DNA from: Kappaphycus alvarezii
Taxonomy: Eukaryota > Rhodophyta > Florideophyceae > Gigartinales > Solieriaceae
Reading direction: 5' to 3'
NCBI GenBank assembly: GCA_002205965.3
Contig: NADL03000537.1
Span: forward strand, 310,001-374,000
Length of the DNA stretch: 64,000 nucleotides
Shown: in pieces, positions 53,727 to 62,095 of the stretch
Numbering within the stretch: position 1 is the first letter of the stretch
Layout of the letters: each line of letters starts with the position of its first letter
The notes under the pieces: generated by a model
Told to the model about the DNA's origin: nothing
What the model saw: only the letters and a program-made list of their open reading frames with translations
The model's database searches: none
Program-made: the position numbers and the translations under genes

Positions 53727-54021
53727 CGAACGCACTGTGGCCGTCGTCCTGGCTACGCGATCACCAACTTATGCCAAGACGTTGGCCAACATCGCCGAGC
53801 TCAAATCCCGGGGAGGGACAGTCATTGCCATCGGAACCCAGGGCGATACGGAGCTGCCGCACTACGCTGACCATGTCATTTTCATCCCCGATGTGCCCGA
53901 TGCATTGATCCCTCTTGTTGCGGTCATTTCACTGCAGCTGTTGGCCTACCACATTGCAGGGGAGCTGGGTTTGGACCCCGACAAACCACGTAATCTTGCC
54001 AAAAGCGTGACCGTAGAATAA
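52171..54021 (+). CDS. glmS: Glutamine-fructose-6-phosphate aminotransferase (isomerizing)
   Basis: 616 aa. N-terminal glutaminase with catalytic Cys2 (MCGIVGYAG), RLEYRGYDSAG, GHTRWATHG and HNGIIENY. C-terminal tandem SIS isomerase domains with AACGTSYHAG, SQSGETADTLAALR, and a STKAFTTQL segment, ending NLAKSVTVE. It makes glucosamine-6-phosphate, the first committed step to UDP-GlcNAc. The start is fixed because Cys must follow Met1. It diverges from the partner-switch gene with about 210 bp between starts and is followed 13 bp later by the H-NOX gene. It may serve the adjacent amino-sugar locus as well as the cell wall. Confidence 0.95.
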
Positions 54022-54034
54022 GAATAAATCAATT

Positions 54035-54580
54035 ATGAAAGGTATTGTATTTACAGAATTCCTAGAAATGGTCGAGAATGGCTTCGGCATGGAAACCGTT
54101 GACACCGTGATCAGCGCTTCCCAATCCGATTCCGGGGGCGCTTACACGTCGGTTGGAACCTACGATCACCTGGAATTGATACGGATGGTTGTCAAACTCG
54201 CCGAACTCTCCGGTCAGGCGATCCCGGACCTGGTCGGCGCCTTCGGCCAGTACCTCTTTAAACGCTTCATTGTGCTCTACCCCGCTTTATTTGAGGGCGT
54301 CCATAACGCTTTTGATCTCCTTGAAAATGTCGAGACTTCCATCCATAACGAGGTTCGCAAACTCTATCCCGATGCTGAACTGCCGAGCCTCGAGACTACG
54401 AGGAGTGGCGATACAATGACGCTGACCTACAAGTCTCCGCGTTGTTTGAGCGCTTTCGCCGAAGGATTGATCATCGGGTGTGCGCAGCATTTCGGCGAAG
54501 CACTCGCAATTCAAAAGCAAGACAAGTCGGGTGGCGATGGATCTTTTGTGGAGTTTGCGATTCAGCGCGTGACAGTCTGA
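54035..54580 (+). CDS. H-NOX heme nitric-oxide sensor
   Basis: 181 aa, full-length H-NOX (HNOB). The start [14 protein letters not shown] is family-typical. The proximal heme ligand is H104 in [16 protein letters not shown], and the heme-propionate YxSxR motif is Y132-K-S134-P-R136. It binds NO (and possibly CO/O2) through heme in the cytoplasm. H-NOX genes usually sit beside a histidine kinase or diguanylate cyclase that they inhibit or activate; here the next gene is a hybrid kinase joined by a 1-bp TGATG overlap. There is no obvious Tyr in the distal pocket, so NO selectivity is likely but inferred. Confidence 0.93.
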   Translation: MKGIVFTEFLEMVENGFGMETVDTVISASQSDSGGAYTSVGTYDHLELIRMVVKLAELSGQAIPDLVGAFGQYLFKRFIVLYPALFEGVHNAFDLLENVETSIHNEVRKLYPDAELPSLETTRSGDTMTLTYKSPRCLSAFAEGLIIGCAQHFGEALAIQKQDKSGGDGSFVEFAIQRVTV

Positions 54581-54787
54581 TGGCCACCAAGGAACTTCAA
54601 GCCATCAAACGAGCTCTGGAGAGAGAGCGCGCGGCGCGAAAGCAGGCTGAACTTCTTCTCGAGAATAAATCTCGGGAACTCTTTGATATCAACCAGCATC
54701 TCGAAGAACTGGTCACCAACCGAACCCAAGAGCTCGAACAGGCCCGCGACCGAGCCCTGGCGGCGAGTCGCGCCAAAAGCGAGTTTT

Positions 54788-54833
<46 letters not shown>

Positions 54834-56763
54834 CGGCATGACCGAATTGCTGTTGCTCGACCGCTTGCCCGAAACCCAACTCAGTCGAGTTCAGTCAATA
54901 CGCAGCGCTGCGGATGGCTTATTGGTGATTCTCAATGACGTCCTTGATTTTTCGAAGATCGAGGCCGGCAAGTTTCATCTCTCGGCTGCAGACTTTGACC
55001 CCACTGTACTCGTGGAGTCGAGCGTCGAAATCTTGTCCGTCAATGCCCAAGAAAAAGGTCTTGAGTTGCTATGCGATGTCGCCGCCGACATGCCGGCTGC
55101 GGTTCATGGTGATGGTTCGCGTCTGCGGCAGGTGCTCATCAATCTGATCGGCAATGCGATCAAGTTTACCGACGACGGTGAAGTGCTTGTCTCGGCACGG
55201 GTCGAATCCATCGAAGCCGAGAGCAGTCTCTTGCGGTTCGAAGTCAAAGATACCGGCGAGGGCATTCCGCCGGAGCAACATGCGCATATCTTCGGTTCGT
55301 TTGCCCAGGTTGACGGCTCCACCACCCGCAAGCACGGCGGCACCGGGCTGGGCCTCGCGATTTGCACCCGCATTGTGGAGAAACTTGGCGGCACAATCGG
55401 TGTTGAAAGCGAACTCGGCTCCGGCAGCACGTTTTGGTTTACCACACGAATGCCGCTCGCCGAACGCCAGGTGTTACCCCCTACCCCGACCGTGAGCCCC
55501 GCCAATCTTGCAGTCCTTGAGCCGATCTTGGTGGTCGACGACAACACAACGAATCGGCGAATTCTGAAAGATATGTTGGCGAGCTTCGGTCTCGACGCGA
55601 AGTGCGTCGAGAGCGGTCCCGAAGCATTAGCCAGCCTTTTTGCAGCCGCACGGAGTTCGAACCCCTATCGTTTGGTCATTGCCGACGTCCAAATGCCTTA
55701 TATGGATGGCTTTGATCTGGTCAGGGCCATTCGCAGCACGCCTTCACTCGAGAAATCCCCGGTCATCATGCTTTCTTCGGTGGATCTCTCGGATGTTGAT
55801 GAGCGTTGCACCGCTCTGGGTATCGAGAGCTATATCACTAAGCCGATTACCCGCAGGACGCTGAAGCGGACGCTAACGAGACTCCACACCCCGTCGGAGC
55901 CCTTCGTGCCCGCTCAGCAAGCCGCCGCAGATGCAACAACGCAGAGCGGTGAGTACACCAAGATCTTGCTCGTCGAAGACAACCCGTTGAATGTTGATGT
56001 CGCCGTAGGGTTGCTCAGCAAAAAGGGTTACGAGATCGAAGTCGCAAACGATGGCATAGTCGCCATAGAATTGTATTTAAAAAAGAGCTTTGATCTTATC
56101 TTGATGGACGTTCAAATGCCGCGAATAGGCGGCATAGAGGCGACACAAAAGATCCGTGAAATTGAGTCGTTGCGGGGCTCGCGCGTACCCATCGTCGCCA
56201 TGACCGCCCGCGCGTTTGATGATGAGCGGTCGCGGTTTCTCAGCGCTGGGATGGACGATTATGTCCGAAAACCCATCACCGCTCGAGAGCTCTGGGATGC
56301 GGTCGCACGTAACCGCCGCGACGCCCGTCTCGCCGAAGCCCCCAACCCCAATCATGCTGAAAGCGGTGATACGTACACATTTGAAGACGCCATCATTGCG
56401 CTGGGCCAAGACCGGGCGCTCTTTTCCGAAGTCGCCGGACGCTTCATCGAAGAATCGGCTACGATGCTGCAACGCATTCGCCAGGCACTCGCCGCTCGGG
56501 ACGCCAGACAGCTCGCCCAGGAGAGCCACAAACTCCAAGGTTCCATCGCAGCGTTATGCTCTAAACCCCTGCGGCAAGCCGCTGAAGCGCTGGAAGGGCG
56601 CGCCCAAAAGCCAATTGACGCGTCGGTGTCCAGCGTCGTCGATACGCTGGAAGAGAAGGTCCTTCGGCTATGCGCCGCCCTGAGTTCATTTCTCAGTGCG
56701 GCGAGCCAAACCGATCCATCTGCCGGGCAAAACCGCTACGACCGGGCGAAACGCACAGCATGA
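54580..56763 (+). CDS. Hybrid histidine kinase with two receivers and an HPt domain (H-NOX partner)
   Basis: 727 aa from ATG 54580, overlapping the H-NOX stop; a longer in-frame start at 54442 would lie inside H-NOX. Residues 5-65 form a coiled coil; H75 in [11 protein letters not shown] is the phospho-accepting His. The HATPase has [19 protein letters not shown] and [10 protein letters not shown]. Receiver 1 contains [10 protein letters not shown] and [11 protein letters not shown]; receiver 2 contains LVEDNPLN and [12 protein letters not shown]. The C-terminal HPt has [12 protein letters not shown]. There are no membrane helices or own sensor domain, as expected of a kinase regulated by a separate H-NOX. 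The target response regulator is not in the window. Confidence 0.93.
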
Positions 56764-56781
56764 GAAAAGTCACCTTAGTTC

Positions 56782-56868
56782 TGGTGCCGCGGGCGGGACT
56801 CGAACCCGCATGAGGGATACCTCAGTGGATTTTAAGTCCACAGCGTCTACCGATTTCGCCACCGCGGC
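56782..56868 (-). tRNA. tRNA-Leu (TAA)
   Basis: 87 nt including encoded CCA. Acceptor stem GCCGCGG/CCGCGGC, anticodon loop CTTAAAA giving TAA, a long variable arm and T-loop GGTTCGAGTCC confirm a class II leucine tRNA. It lies 18 bp after the hybrid kinase gene on the opposite strand. Confidence 0.95.
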
Positions 56869-56881
56869 AGGCGAGGAGTGC

Positions 56882-57148
56882 TCAAACGTTGCGCGCACGC
56901 TGGGCCCAGAACGGCGGTTGCGCCCAAGCCGGAGTCTCATCATGGCGATCGTCTGATGTCGGCACGATCACACTCTTTTTCGCCACGAAGTTTCGCACGT
57001 TCGACGTAATCGTGTCCTTTTTCGAATCGCTAATGGCCTGACGAATCAACGTCGCCACCCAGTCGCTCATCTTTAATCCATGCTCTTTGCAGTGTTTTTT
57101 CGCCAGCGTGTGTGCGTCGATTGAGAGGTGAACCACCTTCGTGGACAT
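56882..57148 (-). CDS. Small protein with ribbon-helix-helix-like N-terminus, function unknown
   Basis: 88 aa from ATG 57148, with GGAGGA 6 nt upstream (strong support). The N-terminal pattern KVVHLSIDAHTLAKKHCKEHG, then LKMSDWVATLIRQAI, looks like the strand-helix-helix of a MetJ/Arc-type DNA-binding domain or an antitoxin. The C-terminal half is polar and ends in PPFWAQRARNV. No toxin gene sits beside it. It may be cotranscribed with the tRNA-Leu 14 bp downstream. Confidence 0.6.
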   Translation of the reverse strand: MSTKVVHLSIDAHTLAKKHCKEHGLKMSDWVATLIRQAISDSKKDTITSNVRNFVAKKSVIVPTSDDRHDETPAWAQPPFWAQRARNV

Positions 57149-57520
57149 GGGCATCCTCCGCGCTAATACGGTCAAATCGCGATGCTGCTACAGTGCACTG
57201 CGCCCCACCGCAAACGTTGTTTCCTCGGTTTGAAACCATTGGACGCCGGGTTCCGATCGCTTCAAACATCCCCTCCATAGTCGCCTTCGGGTCTGACAAG
57301 TTTCGCAAAACACCGCGGCGGTTACGGGCTTACAGCTCCATGGAATCGCCGAGCTTACACCGACACGGGCGGGCTCGTCACCTGGGTGATAACGATCGTG
57401 TTTGAGCCTTTTAGCCGCGATGCGTGTAGACACCTAACGGCCCACTTTGCAACCCATCCGAGACGTCAGCACTCTTGCGCTACTTCGATCGATCGTCTAT
57501 TCGCGCGGCTCTCTCTCGAG
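57149..57520. other. Intergenic stretch of about 370 bp without a supported gene
   Basis: Apart from scattered short open frames I see no gene, repeat or clear terminator here. It must contain the promoter for the tRNA-Ser/SRP RNA group and the promoter of the divergent 88-aa gene, but I cannot point to convincing -35/-10 boxes. Confidence 0.5.
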
Positions 57521-57610
57521 GGAGAGGTGGCCGAGTGGTCGAAGGCGCCTGACTCGAAATCAGGTATACCGGCGACGGTATCGTGGGTTCGAATCCCACC
57601 CTCTCCGCCA
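57521..57610 (+). tRNA. tRNA-Ser (CGA)
   Basis: 90 nt with encoded CCA. Acceptor GGAGAGG/CCTCTCC, discriminator G, anticodon loop CTCGAAA giving CGA, a long variable arm and GGTTCGAATCC T-loop are all class II serine features. It is about 70 bp ahead of the SRP RNA gene. Confidence 0.96.
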
Positions 57611-57682
57611 GCGGACGATGCTCGAGGGAGGTACGCGCTTCGCCCGATTGATGGCGAGCGAGCGAAGTTGCTCTTTATGATA

Positions 57683-57774
57683 GTCCGGCCCCGACGACCG
57701 GTTTGGTGTAAACCCCGCCAGGTCCGGAAGGAAGCAACGGTAGCGTCGACTCGGGGTGTCGGGTCGCCGGGCTA
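57683..57774 (+). ncRNA. ffs: Signal recognition particle RNA (small 4.5S type)
   Basis: The conserved domain IV core CAGGTCCGGAAGGAAGCA (57718-57735), with the GGAA tetraloop, is flanked by complementary arms (CCGGCCCCGACGA on the left and TCGGGTCGCCGG on the right), giving the single ~90-nt hairpin of bacterial small SRP RNA. It binds Ffh for co-translational membrane targeting. The ends are estimated from pairing. It lies between two tRNA-Ser genes in the same orientation. Confidence 0.93.
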
Positions 57775-57781
57775 TCACCAG

Positions 57782-57872
57782 GGAGCAGTGACCGAGTGGT
57801 CGAAGGTGCACGATTGGAAATCGTGTGTACCCCAAAAGGGTACCGAGGGTTCGAATCCCTCCTGCTCCGCCA
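57782..57872 (+). tRNA. tRNA-Ser (GGA)
   Basis: 91 nt with encoded CCA. Acceptor GGAGCAG/CTGCTCC, discriminator G, anticodon loop TTGGAAA giving GGA, a long variable arm (ACCCCAAAAGGGT) and GGTTCGAATCC T-loop. It begins within about 10 nt of the SRP RNA end, so a shared precursor is likely. Confidence 0.96.
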
Positions 57873-58063
57873 ATCGACTTTCCGCATGGATTCAACAACG
57901 GCGTGTGACTGCGATCGCTGAACCGGAGGGGTCGGAGCGCTGCACTTTAGGTGCGGAGGGTTCGGCTATATTGACGGAGCGGCCCATCCGTATCGTGTGT
58001 CGACCGCGAACCGAACGATTCCCATACCGCTAGAGATTCGCTACTCCTGAGGTGGAGAAAACT

Positions 58064-60591
58064 ATGGCGCGCCTGACCAAATTCTGGATTTTCGGCCTGT
58101 TGCTTTCCAGCTGTGGGGATTCGTCACCAGAATTAGATGCGAAAAATACGGCCGTAACGGCCAAGTTATTCGTTTCCGATTGCCCAGCAGAGGCGCGCGA
58201 GATTTATGTGTCTAAGGACACCGAACCGAGCTGCGTTGGACGGAATGGAAGCCGGGCGTGCCCATTACGCACATTGAATGAGGCGCAGCTCATCATCGAT
58301 GCAGCGGAGTCAACTGCCGACCCAGAGCCACCATCCGCGGCTTATTGCGTGTTACTACGGGGGGGGCAAGAGGTTCGAGCCCAACGTTGCGACTGCGCTC
58401 GACTTTAACAGAGGGCAACCGTGGGATTCAAGAGTCTACATGTCTTGCTCGGAATGCCGGGGGGAGCGAGAGGTCAATCGCAATCGTTTTGCATTGGTCT
58501 ACCGATACAACAAACCCTTTACGCTGACGAGTTTCGGTCCCGGACGCGCCATCATTGCCGGCGCGGATGTCTATGATCCAACACCCGAGGCTTGTTGCGA
58601 TCCCTGCGGAACCTGCACCACGACGCACTTAAGTGCGAGAGTTCAATTTGCCGTCGCGATCAACGCTTGGTGGAACGAGAACGCGAGTGGATTGAATTCC
58701 GTCAACCAGCGTACCGTCATCTCCGACATCATGTTCACAGACTGGTCAATGGGCGCGATCTACGCCTTTAAGACCCGAGATATCACTTTAAAGCGCAACG
58801 TTTTTCAACGCATTGGCACTTACTATGCCTCTGATGAGTCTTTTGAGTTTCCTGCCAACCATGGCGCCGACTCGGATGCGAGCATTTACGCTGGCGCAGC
58901 CGTATCACTCGCGTCGTGCTCGAATGCGGTTGTCGGTTCGACCAGCGGCCCGACAGGCGATCCGGCCGATGGGAATGTTTTCCGGGACCTACACAATCGT
59001 GAAAATCGGGTCCCCGTGACGTCCGCAGACAAGCTTCACGCGATTTACGATATTTCGAGCACGAACGTCGTCATCCGCCACAACTACATCTCACGCTCGA
59101 GCGGTGCTCCAATCGTCATTCGTGGGGGTGCCAAGGGAGTAGAGCTATCGGATAACGTGATGCGCAGGGCAGCGGCAACAACTCAGGATCTCCAAGTTCC
59201 AGGTATGGCGCCCTATGTCCAGCTGGGTTTTTACCGGATACCGTGCTCGGGTTTAGACCCTGTATGTCCTGACACGTCCCTCATCGCGATTGAGAACAAT
59301 GACCTCCGCGCACCCTTTTGTTGGGATTTGATGCGACAGGATGGTGATGACTCAACATGCACCTCGCTGGTCGCTCAAGAGGCCAGTGGAACGGGGCTCA
59401 GGAATGTTCAGAACATACCTGCAATAGACCCGGCCAACTTTGCTTACACAGATGCCGACTCAACGCTGCCAACTGGTGCTTTCACTATCCGTGATGCTTG
59501 GTCCGGTGCCGAACACATACGGATGATGGCACGTGTGGGCACCGATGAATACGACGATCTGGTAGGCTTCGGGGACCCTGGCGTGATTGTCGCCCACGCG
59601 GATGGTCGAGGTGGGTTTCACCCAGCATCCTTGGAGTTGGCGCGATTTGGGCGTAACGACGGTTTGCGCGTCGATCGTCACCCACGCTTCGTAACGGACG
59701 TCGATGGGGATGGAGACGGCGACATTGTCGCGATGGGTGACCGAGACGTTTTTTACGCCGAACGGGTCGGCGGAGTTTATGTCTACAGGGGCATCGTGCT
59801 CAACGATCGCTTCGGCTACGCTGACGGATGGAACCACGAAAACCCCCAGAGTCATAGTTGACTTGGATCAGGGCACCCCTGGGCTGGACATTGTTGGATT
59901 CGACGATGACGGGGTAAAGGTCGCGAGTTGGAATGGCACTTCATTCGCCTGGCGCGGCAATCTGTTGCCCAACGCGTTCTCGTACAGCGACTCTTGGAGA
60001 TCAGCCAGGCATGTTCGCTCGGTCGCCGACATTAATTCGGATGGGTACGCCGATATCATCGGGATCGGAGACGCGGGCATTTATGTGGCCACCGGCCATG
60101 CAACAGGCTTCTCGACTCCCGAACTCAAACTGGCGAGATTGGGAGCCAATGATGGGTTGACCATTGAGGAACACCCGCGAGTGTTATCAGATCTTGAGGG
60201 CGATGGTGACTTGGATGTGATCGCTTTTCTCGACCGCGGGGTGTACGTCGCGCTTTGGGACGCCGCGCTGGCAACCTACGTATGGGGTGGTCTTGTATCG
60301 GATGAATTCGGCGCCAACAGTTGGAACACGCGTAATCACATTCGCTGGGTTGATGATGTCAACATGGACGGTTACACGGATATCGTTGGCTTTAATGATT
60401 CAGACGGTTTGGTGTCGTTTGGTCGGCCGAATGGTTTTCAAGAGGCTTACGCCTTTGCTCTGAACGGCTATTCTTCCAATGCGGGCTACACTCTCGCAGA
60501 TAACCCGCGTCTTGTGGGGAACATCGATTCTGACTCGTGGATGGAGATTGTAGCCATAGGCCCGAGTCAAACTCATGTGCTGGAGCCATAG
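58064..60591 (+). pseudogene. Frameshifted beta-helix plus VCBS/FG-GAP-like repeat lipoprotein gene
   Basis: Translation starts at ATG 58064 after GGTGGAG. The N-terminus is a lipoprotein signal (FWIFGLLLSSC, lipobox L-S-S-C). The open frame breaks at a G8 run (58359-58366), continues one frame over to 59861, then breaks again at a C5 run (59843-59847) and continues to 60591; in both places one base too many explains the shift. The middle resembles a right-handed beta-helix (VVIRHNYISRSSGAPIVIRGG). The C-terminus has about five DxDGDGxxDIVGF-like repeats. Cysteine-rich stretches (CCDPCGTC) suggest an exported protein. It may be a true pseudogene, phase-variable, or carry sequencing errors in homopolymers. 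Confidence 0.75.
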
Positions 60592-60614
60592 CGCTCCTGG
60601 GGATTAAGCGGAAG

Positions 60615-61013
60615 TTATCTCGCCCGCAAACGGACGGTCTCAAAGCCCCACATCGGAATAACGAATTCCAACGGGGTGGCATGAGGGTTCCAAAACTCAT
60701 GAGAAACGCCGCTCGGCACGCGCACCGCCTCACCGGCACGTACTGTTTGTTCAACACCGCCAATGCGCGCCTGTCCCGTACCCCGTGTGAATACAAAAAG
60801 GCTCGGATGATCATTCACTTGGTCTTGGGGATCAGCATTCACGTGCTGGCCGGTTTTGACGTGGTACCAGGCGCTATGGAAATCCGGATCGTAGAAAATG
60901 GCGACGGCATGAGCGCCATGCACCACCCGAGATGCGCTCTCTGCCAACCTGACACGCTCAGGCGACTCGCGCGTCCAGAAACCGCCGAAGCCCTCGATGA
61001 GCTTCACGGCCAA
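60615..61013 (-). CDS. Cupin-fold protein
   Basis: About 132 aa from TTG 61013, which has AAGGAGA 7 nt upstream; a longer frame to 61142 exists but overlaps the toxin remnant and lacks such a site. The C-terminal half shows a cupin barrel: FVFTRGTGQARIGG, VRAGEAVRVPSGVSHEFWN and an EFVIPMWG strand, with H and E positions of the metal-binding motifs. No enzymatic activity can be assigned. It is convergent with the frameshifted lipoprotein gene. Confidence 0.72.
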   Translation of the reverse strand: MAVKLIEGFGGFWTRESPERVRLAESASRVVHGAHAVAIFYDPDFHSAWYHVKTGQHVNADPQDQVNDHPSLFVFTRGTGQARIGGVEQTVRAGEAVRVPSGVSHEFWNPHATPLEFVIPMWGFETVRLRAR

Positions 61014-61020
61014 ACCATCT

Positions 61021-61027
61021 TCTCCTT
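61021..61027 (-). promoter_or_regulatory. Ribosome binding site deciding the cupin start
   Basis: AAGGAGA on the minus strand, 7 nt before TTG 61013. It lies inside the last codons and just after the stop region of the upstream toxin remnant, supporting the short cupin start. Confidence 0.55.
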
Positions 61028-61050
61028 GAGTAACGTTTACCCGGTATCGC

Positions 61051-61218
61051 TCAATCCCTGGGGACGGATTCTTGGGGCAGTAGCTTCCCGCCGCCAAAGA
61101 CCGTGAATACGATGATATGATCATCCCTGATGCCATAAACAATTCGGTAGGTGCGCAAAAAGACCTCCCTAATATCGTCGCGCTGAACTTCTGGCACGAC
61201 GCGTGCTACCATAGGCAT
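61051..61218 (-). pseudogene. N-terminally truncated RelE/ParE-family toxin remnant
   Basis: A 55-codon open frame directly downstream of the Phd-type antitoxin encodes only the C-terminal half of a RelE/ParE toxin fold: a VVPE turn, the DIREVFLRTYRIVY strand pair and an IIVFTVF strand near the end. The usual N-terminal two helices (about 40-50 residues) are missing between the antitoxin stop and this frame, so it is most likely an inactive deletion derivative. Partner of the intact antitoxin gene 21 bp upstream. Confidence 0.7.
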
Positions 61219-61239
61219 CGGCTCAGCGAGATTTAGGCA

Positions 61240-61533
61240 TCATTCTGCTTCCATGGCGCCAATCCGTTGCTCCACCGCATCGAAGACTTCTTCACTACTG
61301 TGAGTTCGACCGGCCTGTTCATCAGCCATTCCGTCTTGGATGGCGGCCAGGAATTGTCGACGCTCTGACAGTTCGTCGAATGCCGCGGGTGAAAGAAGAA
61401 CTCCCGCAGCTTTGCCATTTTGGGTGATCACCAAGGGGTGGTGGCTGGTCGCAATACGGCGCAACCACTCGGATGCCTGGGCCTTGAAATCACTAATAGG
61501 AACAATATCTTCGGAGACCTTGAGTTTTGTCAT
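61240..61533 (-). CDS. Phd/YefM-family antitoxin
   Basis: 97 aa from ATG 61533, with AGGAG 8 nt upstream (a longer frame starts at 61557 without support). The N-terminal Phd/YefM DNA-binding fold is clear: VPISDFKAQASEWLRRI, PLVITQNGKAAGVLLSPAAFDEL. The C-terminal part is the acidic helical toxin-binding tail. It normally represses its own operon and neutralises a RelE/ParE toxin; here the toxin gene is truncated, so the antitoxin is orphaned. Confidence 0.88.
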   Translation of the reverse strand: MTKLKVSEDIVPISDFKAQASEWLRRIATSHHPLVITQNGKAAGVLLSPAAFDELSERRQFLAAIQDGMADEQAGRTHSSEEVFDAVEQRIGAMEAE

Positions 61534-61687
61534 CGGACCACTCCTGGCCCTTATCATGGTCCGTATTCAGTCCTGTGGTAAGGATCCAAAAACGTCAGGC
61601 CTCTAAAAATAAATAAATGAGCCTTTCCACTATTCAGATCACGCCGATTCCAAAGACTACATTGCCGCCGACACTCTGCTCGCCCGT

Positions 61688-62050
61688 GTGTTAACTCAGC
61701 TGGACGCGATCCCCGAAGAGTATCTCAGATACGTCGACGCGCACTCTGTCCGACTGGATGTCGAGCGCCAGAAGAAGGGCATCGTCGGTCGCGCACAAAA
61801 GCAGAAAGCCAAACGTGAGCGCGAGCTCGCAGAAATCGACAGGCTTGACGACGAGCCCGCAGACGTCGCGGTCAGTCGCAAAAGAAAGTCAAGGCGAAGC
61901 GTCGATGCACTCGCGCGCTACGATGATAACGGCAATGGGCGGATAACGTGCTCAGAAGCGAGAAATCACGGGATCGCACCCATACCACGCAGCCATCCTG
62001 CATACCACTACATGCGCGACGGGGATGGCGATGGTGTTGTTTGCGAATGA
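61688..62050 (+). CDS. Excalibur calcium-binding domain protein, 5' end uncertain
   Basis: About 120 aa from GTG 61688; the frame is open about 70 bp further upstream without a good start, so the true start is unsure. The C-terminal ~45 residues are an Excalibur (EF-hand-like) domain: YDDNGNGRITCSEARNHG, then HPAYHYMRDGDGDGVVCE with paired cysteines and the DxDxDG calcium loop. The N-terminal part is charged and helical, with KRKSRRS. No signal peptide is present, although Excalibur proteins are often surface-exposed, so this may be the tail of a lost larger gene. Confidence 0.6.
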   Translation: MLTQLDAIPEEYLRYVDAHSVRLDVERQKKGIVGRAQKQKAKRERELAEIDRLDDEPADVAVSRKRKSRRSVDALARYDDNGNGRITCSEARNHGIAPIPRSHPAYHYMRDGDGDGVVCE

Positions 62051-62095
62051 ACGAATGACTTGGTCGTCTGCCGGTCTGTGTTGAACACGTCGCAC

